Shown here: positions 50,597 through 58,901 of the stretch, in pieces
Layout of the letters: the number at the start of each line of letters is the position of its first letter
How positions within the stretch are numbered: position 1 is the first letter of the stretch
Source: Kiritimatiellia bacterium
Lineage (GTDB): Bacteria > Verrucomicrobiota > Kiritimatiellia > CAIQIC01 > Lenti-01
Direction of reading: 5' to 3'
NCBI GenBank assembly: GCA_017540905.1
Contig: JAFYAC010000026.1
Location: forward strand, 1 to 60,909
DNA length: 60,909 nt
The notes under the pieces: generated by a model
What the model was told of the DNA's origin: nothing
What the model saw: only the letters and a program-made list of their open reading frames with translations
Database searches by the model: none
Position numbers and translations under genes: made by a program

Positions 50597-51004
50597 TCAG
50601 TAGGAGGCCTTGCCGGGGATGACGGCGCGGACGCCGCCGCGGGGGTGCGGGTGGTCGCCTTCGCGGCGGGGAATGAGGTGGGCGTGGCAGTGGAACACGC
50701 TCTGTCCGGCGCAGGCCCCGTCGTTGATGCCGAAGTTGAAGCCGGCGATGGTGGGGTCGCTTGCCAGCAGGTCGGCGGCCAGGCGGCGGGCCAGGCGGTG
50801 GATGGCGGCCCACTCTTCGGGGGTGAGGTCGCGGAAGGAAGGTACGTGGCGGCGGGGGATGACCAGGGTGTGGCCGCCGGATACGGGGAATCCGTCACGG
50901 AAAGCGATGCAGGGGCCGTCCTCCGCGACAATGCGGTCCGGGGGCAGGTCGCAGAAGGGGCAGGGGGCGGGAAAAACGATTTTTTTGTTTTCGGATGTTG
51001 ACAT
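50597..51004 (-). CDS. HIT-family nucleotide hydrolase
   Basis: A 135-residue histidine-triad protein that hydrolyses nucleoside phosphoramidates or dinucleoside polyphosphates. The catalytic motif is HCHAHLIPRR (His-x-His-x-His form). An N-terminal CPFC, together with the later histidines, could form the zinc site known in some HIT proteins; GGHTLVIPRRHVPSFRDLT is the typical nucleotide-binding strand. The family is secure but the substrate is not. Its start codon overlaps the -35 region of the tRNA promoter on the opposite strand. Confidence 0.9.
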   Translation of the reverse strand: MSTSENKKIVFPAPCPFCDLPPDRIVAEDGPCIAFRDGFPVSGGHTLVIPRRHVPSFRDLTPEEWAAIHRLARRLAADLLASDPTIAGFNFGINDGACAGQSVFHCHAHLIPRREGDHPHPRGGVRAVIPGKASY

Positions 51005-51026
51005 GGCGGGGATTCTGCCCTATAAC
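50998..51026 (+). promoter_or_regulatory. Promoter of tRNA-Phe
   Basis: TTGACA and TATAAC are separated by 17 bases, the best consensus promoter in the window. The tRNA begins 17 bases after the -10 box. Confidence 0.85.
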
Positions 51027-51042
51027 GCCGGACACTTCAAGT

Positions 51043-51118
<76 letters not shown>

Positions 51119-51174
51119 TTTTTTTGCCCGCGTTGCGGCTTGTGCGGGCGGGGGAAGTTTGGTAAGGAAGAGGC

Positions 51175-51543
51175 ATGATTGCGATTATCGAAAACGGGAT
51201 GCCGCTGGCTGCGTTGGTGACCGCGCACGGGGTGTGGTCGCCGCGGTCGTGGCTCTGGGTGTTCCTTTGCGCGGTGGCCGTGGCGCTGTGGATCCGCGCG
51301 CTGGGACGGAAGGACAGGACCACATCGGTGGAAGGACGCAAGCCGTTCGTGTCGGGGAACGACGTGGCGGACCCGGAAGGCGCGCGCGTCGCGTCCTCGC
51401 ACATGTACTGGGGTTTTCTGACGGCCCTGCGCCCGTACTACAAGCGGCTTCTGGCCGTGCACGCCGGGCTGCTGCCGGACTACATCCTGTGGTTCCTCGC
51501 CGCCGTCGCGGTGTGGTTCCTCCTGCCCGGAGGTGCGCCGTGA
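51175..51543 (+). CDS. Small two-helix membrane subunit beside NuoB/NuoC-like genes
   Basis: A 122-residue membrane protein with helices at about 22-42 (WSPRSWLWVFLCAVAVALWI) and 100-118 (DYILWFLAAVAVWFLL). Between them KPFVSGNDVADPEGARVASSHMYWGFLTALRPYYKRLLAVHAG is hydrophilic. In membrane-bound hydrogenase (Mbh/Mbx/Ech-like) clusters a small membrane subunit stands directly before the NuoB-like gene, and the position matches that. The exact orthologue is not recognised. AGGAAGAGG precedes the ATG, and the stop overlaps the next start (GTGA). Confidence 0.65.
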   Translation: MIAIIENGMPLAALVTAHGVWSPRSWLWVFLCAVAVALWIRALGRKDRTTSVEGRKPFVSGNDVADPEGARVASSHMYWGFLTALRPYYKRLLAVHAGLLPDYILWFLAAVAVWFLLPGGAP

Positions 51544-51965
51544 GCGCGCCCGCGGGACTCAGGCGCGCGCTGTGGGTGTTCTTCTGCAACGCCGGCAGCT
51601 GCAACGGGTGCGACATCGAGAACGTGGCGATGGTCACCCCGCGCTACGACGTCGAGCGCTTCGGCATCAAGGTCGTGGGTTCGCCCCGCCACGCGGACGT
51701 GCTGGTCGTGACCGGCCCCGTGACGCGCAAGATGGCGCCGCGGTTGCGGCGGGTGTACGAGCAGATGCCCGAGCCGCGGCTGGTCGTCGCCGTCGGCGCG
51801 TGCGCGGTGTCGGGCGGCGTGTTCTACGATTCCTACACGCTCTGCGGGCCCGCCGACCAGGTGCTCCCGGTGGACGTGTACGTGCCGGGGTGCCCGCCGC
51901 GGCCCGAGGCCATCATCGACGGGATCGTCAAGGGTATCCGGAAGCTGGAAAGCAAGGAGGCGTGA
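51540..51965 (+). CDS. NuoB/HycG-like small subunit (energy-converting hydrogenase or complex I type)
   Basis: A 141-residue iron-sulfur protein of the NADH:quinone oxidoreductase 20 kDa family. FFCNAGSCNGCDIE gives cysteines 16, 21 and 24; GACAVSGG and VPGCPPRPEAI supply the rest, so the N2-type 4Fe-4S site looks intact. CNAGSCNGCDIE with VFYDSYTLCGP is nearer to group 4 hydrogenase small subunits (EchC, MbhJ, HycG) than to true NuoB. It would pass electrons next to the catalytic NuoD/large subunit, which is not encoded here. The start is a GTG with GGAGG seven bases upstream. Confidence 0.87.
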   Translation: MSAPAGLRRALWVFFCNAGSCNGCDIENVAMVTPRYDVERFGIKVVGSPRHADVLVVTGPVTRKMAPRLRRVYEQMPEPRLVVAVGACAVSGGVFYDSYTLCGPADQVLPVDVYVPGCPPRPEAIIDGIVKGIRKLESKEA

Positions 51966-52637
51966 ATGCCATCCGCCACGAGTGACAGGAAGTGGAGTCC
52001 CGACTACCGCATCGCGGTGCCGGGGAAGTTGCTGGAACCGCAGGAAATCCTCGCGGCGTTGCAGGAAGCGGCGGGGGAAGCGTGGCTCGGCGGACGCACC
52101 GCGGGGTGGACGGAGCGCGCCAAGCCGGCGCCCGAAGCGTCGGCCGAAGGCGCGGAAGGGGCGGTTGCCGCCGCCCCCGCCGCCCCCGCGCCGACGCCGG
52201 AGTTCCGCCAGGTCTGGGTGGACGTGAAGCGTGAAGGGCTGCGGCCGGCGGTCGAAAAGCTGACCGCCATCCATTTCCCGCACTTTGTGGTCATCGCGGC
52301 GGAAGACCGGGGGGAGGAAATCGTGTTGCCGTACGTGTTCCGTCTGTACCACGGGAAGCGCCACGCGGAAGTGCTGGTGACCGTGTCGGTGCACCTGCCG
52401 AAGGCGGAGCCGACGGTGCCGAGCATCTGCGACCTGGTTCCCGGCGTGCTCATCAGCGAACGCGAGAAGCAGGAGATGATGGGCGTGGTCGTGGAAGGGA
52501 TTCCCGACGGACGCCGGATGTTCCTGCCGGACGATTTTCCCGAAGGCGTGTATCCCTGGCGCAAGGACGAAACCGCCCCCAAGGCCCCCATGGTCCGCGA
52601 CTTGTGGTCGGCGGGACGTCCCGTCGGGGCGGGTTGA
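51966..52637 (+). CDS. NuoC/HycE-N-like subunit
   Basis: A 223-residue protein of the complex I 30 kDa family. The C-terminal LVPGVLISEREKQEMMGVVVEGIPDGRRMFLPDDFPEGVYPWRKDE is the hallmark, with the ExExxDxxGI-type helix and the LxxDxxxGxPLRKD-type end. Residues about 50-80 are an Ala/Pro/Glu linker not usual in the family. It begins at the base after the NuoB-like stop, so all three genes form one operon. A large subunit gene (NuoD type) would normally follow but a repeat region comes instead. Confidence 0.84.
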   Translation: MPSATSDRKWSPDYRIAVPGKLLEPQEILAALQEAAGEAWLGGRTAGWTERAKPAPEASAEGAEGAVAAAPAAPAPTPEFRQVWVDVKREGLRPAVEKLTAIHFPHFVVIAAEDRGEEIVLPYVFRLYHGKRHAEVLVTVSVHLPKAEPTVPSICDLVPGVLISEREKQEMMGVVVEGIPDGRRMFLPDDFPEGVYPWRKDETAPKAPMVRDLWSAGRPVGAG

Positions 52638-53414
52638 CGGTTCCCTGAGCGGCCGGCGGAAGGGGGGCGAAAAATGGTGGCCAGAGCGGTTCAAGCTTTT
52701 CCACGAGAGCGATTGGAAGCTGGTGGTTCTTCGGGAATTATCGTGGACGGGGAGGATTGCCGAGAGATCGTGGAGAGATATCTGGAGAATGGAGAGTGCG
52801 CGAGCATTCGCCCCCCTCCGAGAGGGGGGTGCCGCCCGGAGGAAGATGGCTTGTGGATTGCGAGTGCGGCGCGGAAGGAAAGGGCGGCGGGGGGAGTACT
52901 GCGGGTGGCTGTCGATGCAGGCTTTTGCGTGGTCCATCCGCAGAGAGATTGTTTCGTTTGTTGGCGGTGGAAAGTCGTGATTGGCGAGACGGCCGACTGC
53001 AGTACTCCCCCCGTCGCGGCCCCTGCCGCTTGTCTTTTGCCATGCATCCGCCTTCCATTCATGGCCGCGCCCCCCCCCTCTCGGAGGGGGGCGGGGCCTG
53101 TCGCCCTTCTTGCTCCTTGCATTCTTGGGATTCCAGAGGTGGTTCCACTGTAATCCCCGAAGAACCAAGCTGTTCCGGAAGTTTTTGCCGGAGTGGCAGG
53201 AGCGGTACATGGGGAGGGTGGGCGGGGAGTCAGTCCGTCGCCCTGCTGAACCCTTGCGGGCCTCCGTCAAGGCGCTTTGGGCGCTGGAGAAGCGGAGCCG
53301 CCGGGACTGCCGGAAGATGGGGGGGGGGCGCCGATGTGAGGCGGTCGCGGATGGTCGGGGGAATCGGGATGCCCTTGCACGAAGGGGCCATCGTGATGGA
53401 CGATCTGCGGGAGT
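52638..53414. repeat. Repeat-rich gap with REPIN-like copy C
   Basis: No gene is supported. Copy C spans 52811-53092: left palindrome CCCCCCTCCGAGAGGGGGG, GGGGGGAGTACTGCG at 52889-52903, CTGCAGTACTCCCCCC at 52997-53012, right palindrome ending 53092. Outside it, TGGTTCTTCGGGAATTATCG near 52722 and CCCCGAAGAACCA near 53155 form an outer inverted repeat. The sequence from 52860 to 53165 matches the reverse complement of copy B. An AGAGCGGTT end lies at 52684. The part after 53200 shows nothing. Confidence 0.7.
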
Positions 53415-54599
53415 TCAGCGGGGATTTGCGGATGACGGTGCGGGGCTGTGTCCCGCATCCGGGCCGACTGGAGCGGGGTAGGGGGCGGCGGCGGTGCGGG
53501 CGTGGAAGTGGGGGCTGTCGGAGCGGGTGCCGTAGGAGGGGGATTCGCCGATGGTGGCGAGGCGGGCTTCGAGGCAGCCGCGGCAGAGGGACGCGTTTTC
53601 GTCCAGGCAGGGTTTGTTCGCGTAGAGCTGGTAGCCGCGGCGGTAGCGGACGTCGGTGATGTTCGGCATCAGGACGTTGGCGCCCGCCAGGATGCCGCGT
53701 TCGCGTCCGTCGGGGGCCAGCGCCTGGAGGGCCGTGGCGGCGGCGATGTTGACGTCGTGGAGGTGGAGGCGGGCGACGGCGACGAGGTTGAGGCCGAGGG
53801 TCAGGGCGGCGGGGGCGGACCATCCGGCGGCGGCGGCTTCGGCGGCGAGCGGGGTGTCGGGGTGGGGGATGTAGGGGCCCATGCCGAGCATGTCGGCATC
53901 GATGTCGGCAAAGAACCGGATGTCGCGGGCCAAGTCGAGCGGGGTCTGGCCGGGGAGGGCGCACATGACGCCGGTGCCGACCTGGTAGCCGCAGCGGCGG
54001 AGGGCGCGGAGGCATTCGACGCGGCGCTCCCAGGAGTGGGTGGGCGGGTGCAGTTTGGCGTAGAGGGCGGGGGAGGAGGTCTCGATGCGCAGGAGGTAGC
54101 GCGTGGCGCCGGCGGCGCGCCAGCGGCGGTAGGTTTCTTCGGTCTGCTCGCCGAGGGAGAGGGTGACGCCGAGGTCGAGGGGGGCGATGCGGCGGAGGAC
54201 GTCTTCGATGAAGGCGGTGTGGGCGGGGGATTCGGTTTCGCCGGACTGGATGACGAGGGAGGCGTAGCCGAGGTCGGCGGCGACATGGGCGAGGCGGACG
54301 ATTTCTCCGGCGTCGAGGGCGTAGCGGGCGAGGGCGGCGTTGGAGCGGCGGATGCCGCAGTAGTAGCAGTCCTTGGCGCAGGCGTTGCCGGCTTCGACGA
54401 GGCCTCGCATGGCGATGCCGCGCCCGCAGCAGCGGAGTTTGACGGCGCGGGCGGCGGCGTGGAGGGCATGCAGGGCCTCGTCGTCGCCGGCGGGGATGGC
54501 GAGGAGGGCGGCGAGGTCGTCGGCCGCGAGGACGCGGGGGGCGGCGGCGGCGCGGTCGAGGAGGGTTTGGAGGTCGCTTGGGGTCAGGCGTCGGGCCAC
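53415..54599 (-). CDS. hydE: [FeFe]-hydrogenase maturation radical SAM enzyme HydE
   Basis: A 394-residue radical SAM protein. The cluster motif CAKDCYYCG (Cys74, 78, 81) follows GLVEAGN, the HydE/BioB-type opening. VIQSGE, LSLGEQTEETYRRWRAAGATRYLLRIETSSPALYAKLHP and GYQVGTGVMCALPGQT are HydE-like core strands. Near the end CLDENASLCRGC has the Cys-x7-Cys-x2-Cys spacing of the second cluster site known in Thermotoga HydE. It helps build the 2Fe subcluster of [FeFe] hydrogenase. The start is GTG 54599, 16 bases inside the acyl-CoA synthetase gene. The C-terminal 40 residues are unrelated, Pro/Ser-rich. HydF and HydG are not in the window. Confidence 0.88.
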   Translation of the reverse strand: MARRLTPSDLQTLLDRAAAAPRVLAADDLAALLAIPAGDDEALHALHAAARAVKLRCCGRGIAMRGLVEAGNACAKDCYYCGIRRSNAALARYALDAGEIVRLAHVAADLGYASLVIQSGETESPAHTAFIEDVLRRIAPLDLGVTLSLGEQTEETYRRWRAAGATRYLLRIETSSPALYAKLHPPTHSWERRVECLRALRRCGYQVGTGVMCALPGQTPLDLARDIRFFADIDADMLGMGPYIPHPDTPLAAEAAAAGWSAPAALTLGLNLVAVARLHLHDVNIAAATALQALAPDGRERGILAGANVLMPNITDVRYRRGYQLYANKPCLDENASLCRGCLEARLATIGESPSYGTRSDSPHFHARTAAAPYPAPVGPDAGHSPAPSSANPR

Positions 54600-56320
54600 A
54601 GTTCGTGGGCGAGTTCGCGGAGCTTGTACTTCTGGATCTTCTGGGAGGCGGTCATGGGGAAGATGTCCATGAAGTGGACGTATTTGGGGATCTTGAACCA
54701 GGAGATCTTGTTGCGGCAGAAGTCGGCGACGTCCTCTTCCTTGAGGTCGGCACCGTCGGCCGGAATGATGAAGGCCGCCGGCTGTTCGCCGTATTTCTTG
54801 GAGGGGCAGCCGACGACGGCGACGTCCTTGACGCCCGGCATCGTGCCGAGGAAGTCTTCGACTTCCTTCGGGGAGATGTTTTCGCCGCCGCGGATGATCA
54901 GGTCCTTGAGGCGGCCGGTGATGAAATAATATCCGTCGGCGTCCATGCGGCCGATGTCGCCGGAATGCAGCCAGCCGTTTTCGTCGATGCACTGCGCGGT
55001 CTGCTCGGGCATCTTGTAGTAGCCCTTCATGGTGTTGAAGCCGCGGCAGCAGATTTCGCCGTCGGTGCCGAGGGGCGCGAGCTGGTGCGTCTCGGGGTCG
55101 ATGATCGCGACTTCGACGCCCGGCAGCGCCTGTCCGATGGTCTGGCACTTGCGCTCGATGGAGGGCTCGAAGTAGCGGGTCATGGTCATCACGGGGCCGG
55201 ATTCGGTCAGGCCGTAGGGGTTGGTGACTTCCTTCATGTACATGCGGTCGAAGACCTGCTGCATGCGGTGCACGGGGCAGGCGCTGCCGCTCATGATGCC
55301 GGTGCGCAGGGAGCTGAAGTCGAAGCGCGGGAAGAGCGGGTGGTCGAGCATGGCGATGTACATGGTGGGGACGCCGTAGACGGCGGTGCACTTCTCCTTC
55401 TCGACGGACATCATCACCTGGATGGGGTCGAACTTCTCGACGAACACCATCGTGGCACCGTGGTTGACGCAGCTCATCACGCCCAGCACGCAGCCGAAGC
55501 AGTGGAAGAGCGGGACCGGGATGCACACGCGGTCGCGGCAGGTGAGGTTCTGGCAGGCGCCGATCCAGAAGCCGTCGTTGGCGATGTTGCGGTGGGTCAG
55601 CTGCACGCCCTTGGGGAAGCCGGTGGTGCCGGAGGTGTACTGCATGTTGACGACGTCGTTGACGTCGCACTCGGCCTGGCGGGCGAGGTAGGTTTCCCAC
55701 GGGGTCTCGACGGCGAGGGAGAGGACCTCGTTGAGCGAGTACATGCCGCGGTGCTTTTCGCCGCCGAGGTACATGACGCGCTTGAGGTGCGGGTATTTCT
55801 CGGAGTGCAGTTCGCCGCGCGGCTGCTGGCGGAGTTCGGGGACGAGGGTGTAGACGACGTCGACGTAGGAGCAGTCGCGGTAGCCGTTGATCAAGAAGAG
55901 GTTCTCCGTGTCCGACTGCCGGAGCGCGAAGTCCATCTCGTGCTCCTTGTAGTTCGTGTTCAGCGGCAGCAGGATGGCGCCGATCTTGGCCGCCGCGAAC
56001 ATCAGCACGACCCAGTGCGGGACGTTCGTCGCCCAGAGCGCGATCTTTTCGCCGCGCTGGACGCCCATCGCCATCAGGCCGCGCGCGAGGCGGTCGACTT
56101 CCTCGCCGAACTCGTACCAGGTCAGACGGAAGTCGCGGTCGGCGTAGACCACGGCGTCGTTCTCGCCGCAGCGGGCGATGGTCTGGTCGAGCAGCTGCCC
56201 GAGCGTGTACTCGCGCGTGACAGGCAGGTTGTGCCACGGCACGCCGCGCGAGACGCTCTGCGCGAAGGGGGGGCGGTCCGGCGCCGAGCCGAACGGGTCG
56301 GTGAGTTTGAATGCGCACAT
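54584..56320 (-). CDS. Acyl-CoA synthetase (AMP-forming)
   Basis: A 578-residue adenylate-forming ligase of the FadD/medium-chain type. The P-loop is MQYTSGTTGFPKGVQLTHRN; NPYGLTESGPVMTMT, GWLHSGDIGRMDADGYYFITGRLKDLIIRGGENI and the C-terminal Lys in TASQKIQKYKLRE complete the domain pair. The length fits fatty-acid ligases, not acetyl-CoA synthetase. It starts twelve bases after the XRE-cupin regulator gene, a widespread pairing in anaerobes, and GAGGAA supports ATG 56320. The substrate is probably a medium- or long-chain acid. Confidence 0.93.
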   Translation of the reverse strand: MCAFKLTDPFGSAPDRPPFAQSVSRGVPWHNLPVTREYTLGQLLDQTIARCGENDAVVYADRDFRLTWYEFGEEVDRLARGLMAMGVQRGEKIALWATNVPHWVVLMFAAAKIGAILLPLNTNYKEHEMDFALRQSDTENLFLINGYRDCSYVDVVYTLVPELRQQPRGELHSEKYPHLKRVMYLGGEKHRGMYSLNEVLSLAVETPWETYLARQAECDVNDVVNMQYTSGTTGFPKGVQLTHRNIANDGFWIGACQNLTCRDRVCIPVPLFHCFGCVLGVMSCVNHGATMVFVEKFDPIQVMMSVEKEKCTAVYGVPTMYIAMLDHPLFPRFDFSSLRTGIMSGSACPVHRMQQVFDRMYMKEVTNPYGLTESGPVMTMTRYFEPSIERKCQTIGQALPGVEVAIIDPETHQLAPLGTDGEICCRGFNTMKGYYKMPEQTAQCIDENGWLHSGDIGRMDADGYYFITGRLKDLIIRGGENISPKEVEDFLGTMPGVKDVAVVGCPSKKYGEQPAAFIIPADGADLKEEDVADFCRNKISWFKIPKYVHFMDIFPMTASQKIQKYKLRELAHELWPDA

Positions 56321-56331
56321 GGCGGGGTTCC

Positions 56332-56895
56332 TCAGAAGGGCTGGAAGACGATGCCGTAGATGGTGGCGGGGGCGTCGCCGGCGGAGCAGACGCGGTGCTT
56401 GACGACGCAGTTGTAGTAGGCCGTGTCGCCGGGGTTCAGCAGGACCGACTCGGTGCCGTAGTCGATGCGCACCACGCCGGCGATGCAGATGATCAGCTCC
56501 TCGCCCTCGTGCGAGGAGAGCGGTTCGCTGGCGCTCGGGGCGAGCTCGATCTTGAAGGGTTCCATGTGGCGGTCGGGCTTGCCGCGTGCGAGGGAGTGGT
56601 AGGTATAGCCGTCCCGGGCCCTGCCGGTGTGGGTGACGCTCTCGGCCGCGACGTCGCTCGCGCGCGTGATGACCGGGTCCGGCTGGAACTGGTCGTCCAT
56701 GAACGTCCCCAGCCGCTGCCCGAGGGCCCGGGAGAGTTTCGTCAGGATGCCGAGCGCGGGCAGGACCTCGCCGGCCTCGACGGCTAGGATGAGGGCCTCG
56801 TCCACGCCGCTGTGCGCGGCGAGATCGGCGGGCGACATCTTCAGCTGCTCGCGGTAGGACTTGATCCGCATTCCGACTTTTTCTCCGGTGGCCAT
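56332..56895 (-). CDS. XRE-family regulator with C-terminal cupin domain
   Basis: A 187-residue transcription factor. Residues 8-63 are a Cro/CI-type helix-turn-helix (IKSYREQLKMSPADLAAHSGVDEALILAVEAGEVLPALGILTKLSRAL). Residues about 110-185 are a cupin (SSHEGEELIICIAGVVRID, LNPGDTAYYNCVVKHRV), the probable ligand site. Such proteins (PuuR-like) repress an adjacent operon until a metabolite binds. Here the regulated genes should be the acyl-CoA synthetase and hydE. AAGGAGA is the ribosome binding site, and a perfect operator-like inverted repeat lies 24 bases upstream of the start codon. Confidence 0.9.
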   Translation of the reverse strand: MATGEKVGMRIKSYREQLKMSPADLAAHSGVDEALILAVEAGEVLPALGILTKLSRALGQRLGTFMDDQFQPDPVITRASDVAAESVTHTGRARDGYTYHSLARGKPDRHMEPFKIELAPSASEPLSSHEGEELIICIAGVVRIDYGTESVLLNPGDTAYYNCVVKHRVCSAGDAPATIYGIVFQPF

Positions 56896-56918
56896 TTCTT
56901 TTCTCCTTGTGTGTATCG

Positions 56919-56941
56919 CGTTTCCACGGCAAGTGGAAACG
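56919..56941. promoter_or_regulatory. Likely operator of the XRE-cupin regulator
   Basis: A perfect nine-pair inverted repeat, CGTTTCCAC-GGCAA-GTGGAAACG, begins five bases downstream of the -10 box and so covers the transcription start. That is the expected place for an autorepressor. Confidence 0.7.
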
Positions 56942-56946
56942 GGCGA

Positions 56947-56974
56947 AGTGTACGCGGTTCCGGGGAAGTGTCAA
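56947..56974 (-). promoter_or_regulatory. Promoter of the regulator/ligase/hydE operon
   Basis: On the minus strand TTGACA and TACACT are separated by 16 bases. The -35 box is a perfect consensus match. Confidence 0.75.
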
Positions 56975-57021
56975 CTGTTACTATTGGAAGAAACGGCGGC
57001 GCGCGGTCCCGTGTTTTCGGC

Positions 57022-57050
57022 TTGCCCCCGCGCCCCCCGCGGCCTACTCT
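57022..57050 (+). promoter_or_regulatory. Candidate promoter of argS
   Basis: TTGCCC and TACTCT are separated by 17 bases, 37 bases before the ATG; CCGGAG serves as ribosome binding site. Confidence 0.5.
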
Positions 57051-57087
57051 TTCGCGGCTTTTCACACGAAACACCCGGAGTCCGAAC

Positions 57088-58821
57088 ATGCAGACCATCC
57101 AGCAAATCCTCACCGCCCAGGTACGCGATGCCTTCGCCGCCGCCTTCCCGGAGGCCGACCTGTCGTCGCTGCCGCTCGACGTCCTGCCGGCCGCCAACGA
57201 GGCGTTCGGCGACTACCAGTGCAATGCCGCCATGGCCGCCGCGCGCGCCCTGCGCAAGCCGCCGCGCGCCATCGCGGAGGCTGTCGCGTCGCGGCTCGCG
57301 GCGGGCGGGGCGGACGACTGGCTGGCGAAGGTCGAGGTGGCCGGGCCCGGGTTCCTGAACCTGACGCTCTCCGACGCGGCCCTCGCGCGGCATCTGGCCG
57401 GCGTTCAGGCCGACCCCCACGCCGGGCTCCCGCAGCCGGGCGCCGGCAAGCGGATCGTCGTGGACTACTCCTCGCCGAATGTCGCCAAGCCGATGCACAT
57501 CGCGCACATCCGTTCGACGGTCATCGGCGACGCCCTCAAGCGCATCCACCGCGCGCTCGGATGGGACGCGCTCGGCGACAACCATCTCGGCGACTGGGGC
57601 ACGCAGTTCGGCATCCTGATCATGGGCTACCGCCATTTCCTCGACGAAAAGGCGCTCGCCGCCGCCCCCGTGGACGAGCTCCAGCGCATCTACGTCCTCT
57701 CCCACCAGAAGGCCTCCGACGACCCGGCCTGGAAGGACGCCTGCCGCGCCGAGCTGGTCAAGCTCCAGGCGGGCGACCCGGAGAACCGGGCGCTCTGGAA
57801 GAAATTCATCGACCTCTCGCTCGCCGAGTTCGACCGCGTGTACAAGCGCCTCGACGTGGAGTTCGAGCTGGTCCGCGGCGAATCCTACTACAACGACGCC
57901 CTCCCCGGCGTCGTGGAAAAGCTGCAGTCCCTCGGCCTGGTCCGCGAGAGCGAGGGCGCGCTGGTGGCGTTCCTGGACGACGAGAAGCTCCCGCCCTGCA
58001 TCGTCCGCAAGTCCGACGGCGGCTTCAACTACGCGACGACGGACCTCGCGACGGTCTTCTCGCGCGAAAGCGAATTCCATCCCGACCTCGTGTTGTACGT
58101 CACCGACGAGCGCCAGCAGCTGCACTTCCGCCAATTCTTCGCGCTGGCGCGCAAGGCGGGGGCGTCGGTGGCGCTGCGCCACGTCTGGTTCGGCCTGATG
58201 CGCCTGCCCGAGGGGCTGCTCTCGACGCGCAACGGCACCGCCATCAAGCTCGACCTGCTGCTCGACGAATCCGTCCGCCGCGCCCGCGAACTGGTGGACG
58301 CCTCCTCGCCGGACATGCCCGAAGCCGACCGCGCGGCCGTGGCGGAAGCCATCGGCATCGGCGCCGTCAAGTACGCGGACCTCTCGCAGAACCCGCAGTC
58401 GGCGGTGAACTTCACGTGGGAGAAGGCGCTCTCGATGGACGGCAACAGCGCCCCGTACCTCCAGTACGCCTGCGCGCGCATCGCGTCCGTCCTCGACAAA
58501 TACCGCGAGCGCTTCCCCGGCGCCGACCCCCTCGCCGCGCCGCTCCTCCCCGGCGAGACCCCGCAGGGACGCCGCCTCGCCCTGCGCATCGCGCGCATCC
58601 CCGACGCCGTGCTCGACGCCGCCGCGCAGATGAAGCCCTCCCTCCTGGCCGACGCCCTCTACGAGCTCGCCCAATCCTACTCCTCCTTCTACCAGAACGT
58701 CCCCTTCCTGAAGGCCGACCCCGGCGTCCGCGAAGCCCGCGTGCGCCTCTGCGCCATCGCCGCCCGTGCCCTCCGCACCGGCCTGCACATCCTCGGCATC
58801 CGCACCCCCGAGCGCATCTGA
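57088..58821 (+). CDS. argS: Arginyl-tRNA synthetase
   Basis: A 577-residue class I synthetase that charges tRNA-Arg. The N-terminal Add1 domain (1-100) has NEAFGDYQCNAAMAAARAL. The HIGH-equivalent is SSPNVAKPMHIAHIRSTVIGD, followed by LGDNHLGDWGTQFG. The KMSK loop is replaced by STRNGTAIKL, as in many ArgRS. The C-terminal anticodon-binding domain ends in ALRTGLHILGIRTPERI, with LIxxALYELAQSYSSFYQN the conserved helix. Full length. The long upstream open frame is a shadow; ATG 57088 has CCGGAG and matches the family N terminus. Confidence 0.97.
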   Translation: MQTIQQILTAQVRDAFAAAFPEADLSSLPLDVLPAANEAFGDYQCNAAMAAARALRKPPRAIAEAVASRLAAGGADDWLAKVEVAGPGFLNLTLSDAALARHLAGVQADPHAGLPQPGAGKRIVVDYSSPNVAKPMHIAHIRSTVIGDALKRIHRALGWDALGDNHLGDWGTQFGILIMGYRHFLDEKALAAAPVDELQRIYVLSHQKASDDPAWKDACRAELVKLQAGDPENRALWKKFIDLSLAEFDRVYKRLDVEFELVRGESYYNDALPGVVEKLQSLGLVRESEGALVAFLDDEKLPPCIVRKSDGGFNYATTDLATVFSRESEFHPDLVLYVTDERQQLHFRQFFALARKAGASVALRHVWFGLMRLPEGLLSTRNGTAIKLDLLLDESVRRARELVDASSPDMPEADRAAVAEAIGIGAVKYADLSQNPQSAVNFTWEKALSMDGNSAPYLQYACARIASVLDKYRERFPGADPLAAPLLPGETPQGRRLALRIARIPDAVLDAAAQMKPSLLADALYELAQSYSSFYQNVPFLKADPGVREARVRLCAIAARALRTGLHILGIRTPERI

Positions 58822-58901
58822 ACCAATCCCGATGGCCCGCATGGCGAACCTGGACAGGATGATACCCGTGCATGCATTCGAGGGAAAGTGTCTGGATGCG
58901 C
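58822..58901. other. Spacer after argS
   Basis: Eighty bases with no terminator that I can recognise; the REPIN-like copy D follows and may serve as one. Confidence 0.4.
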
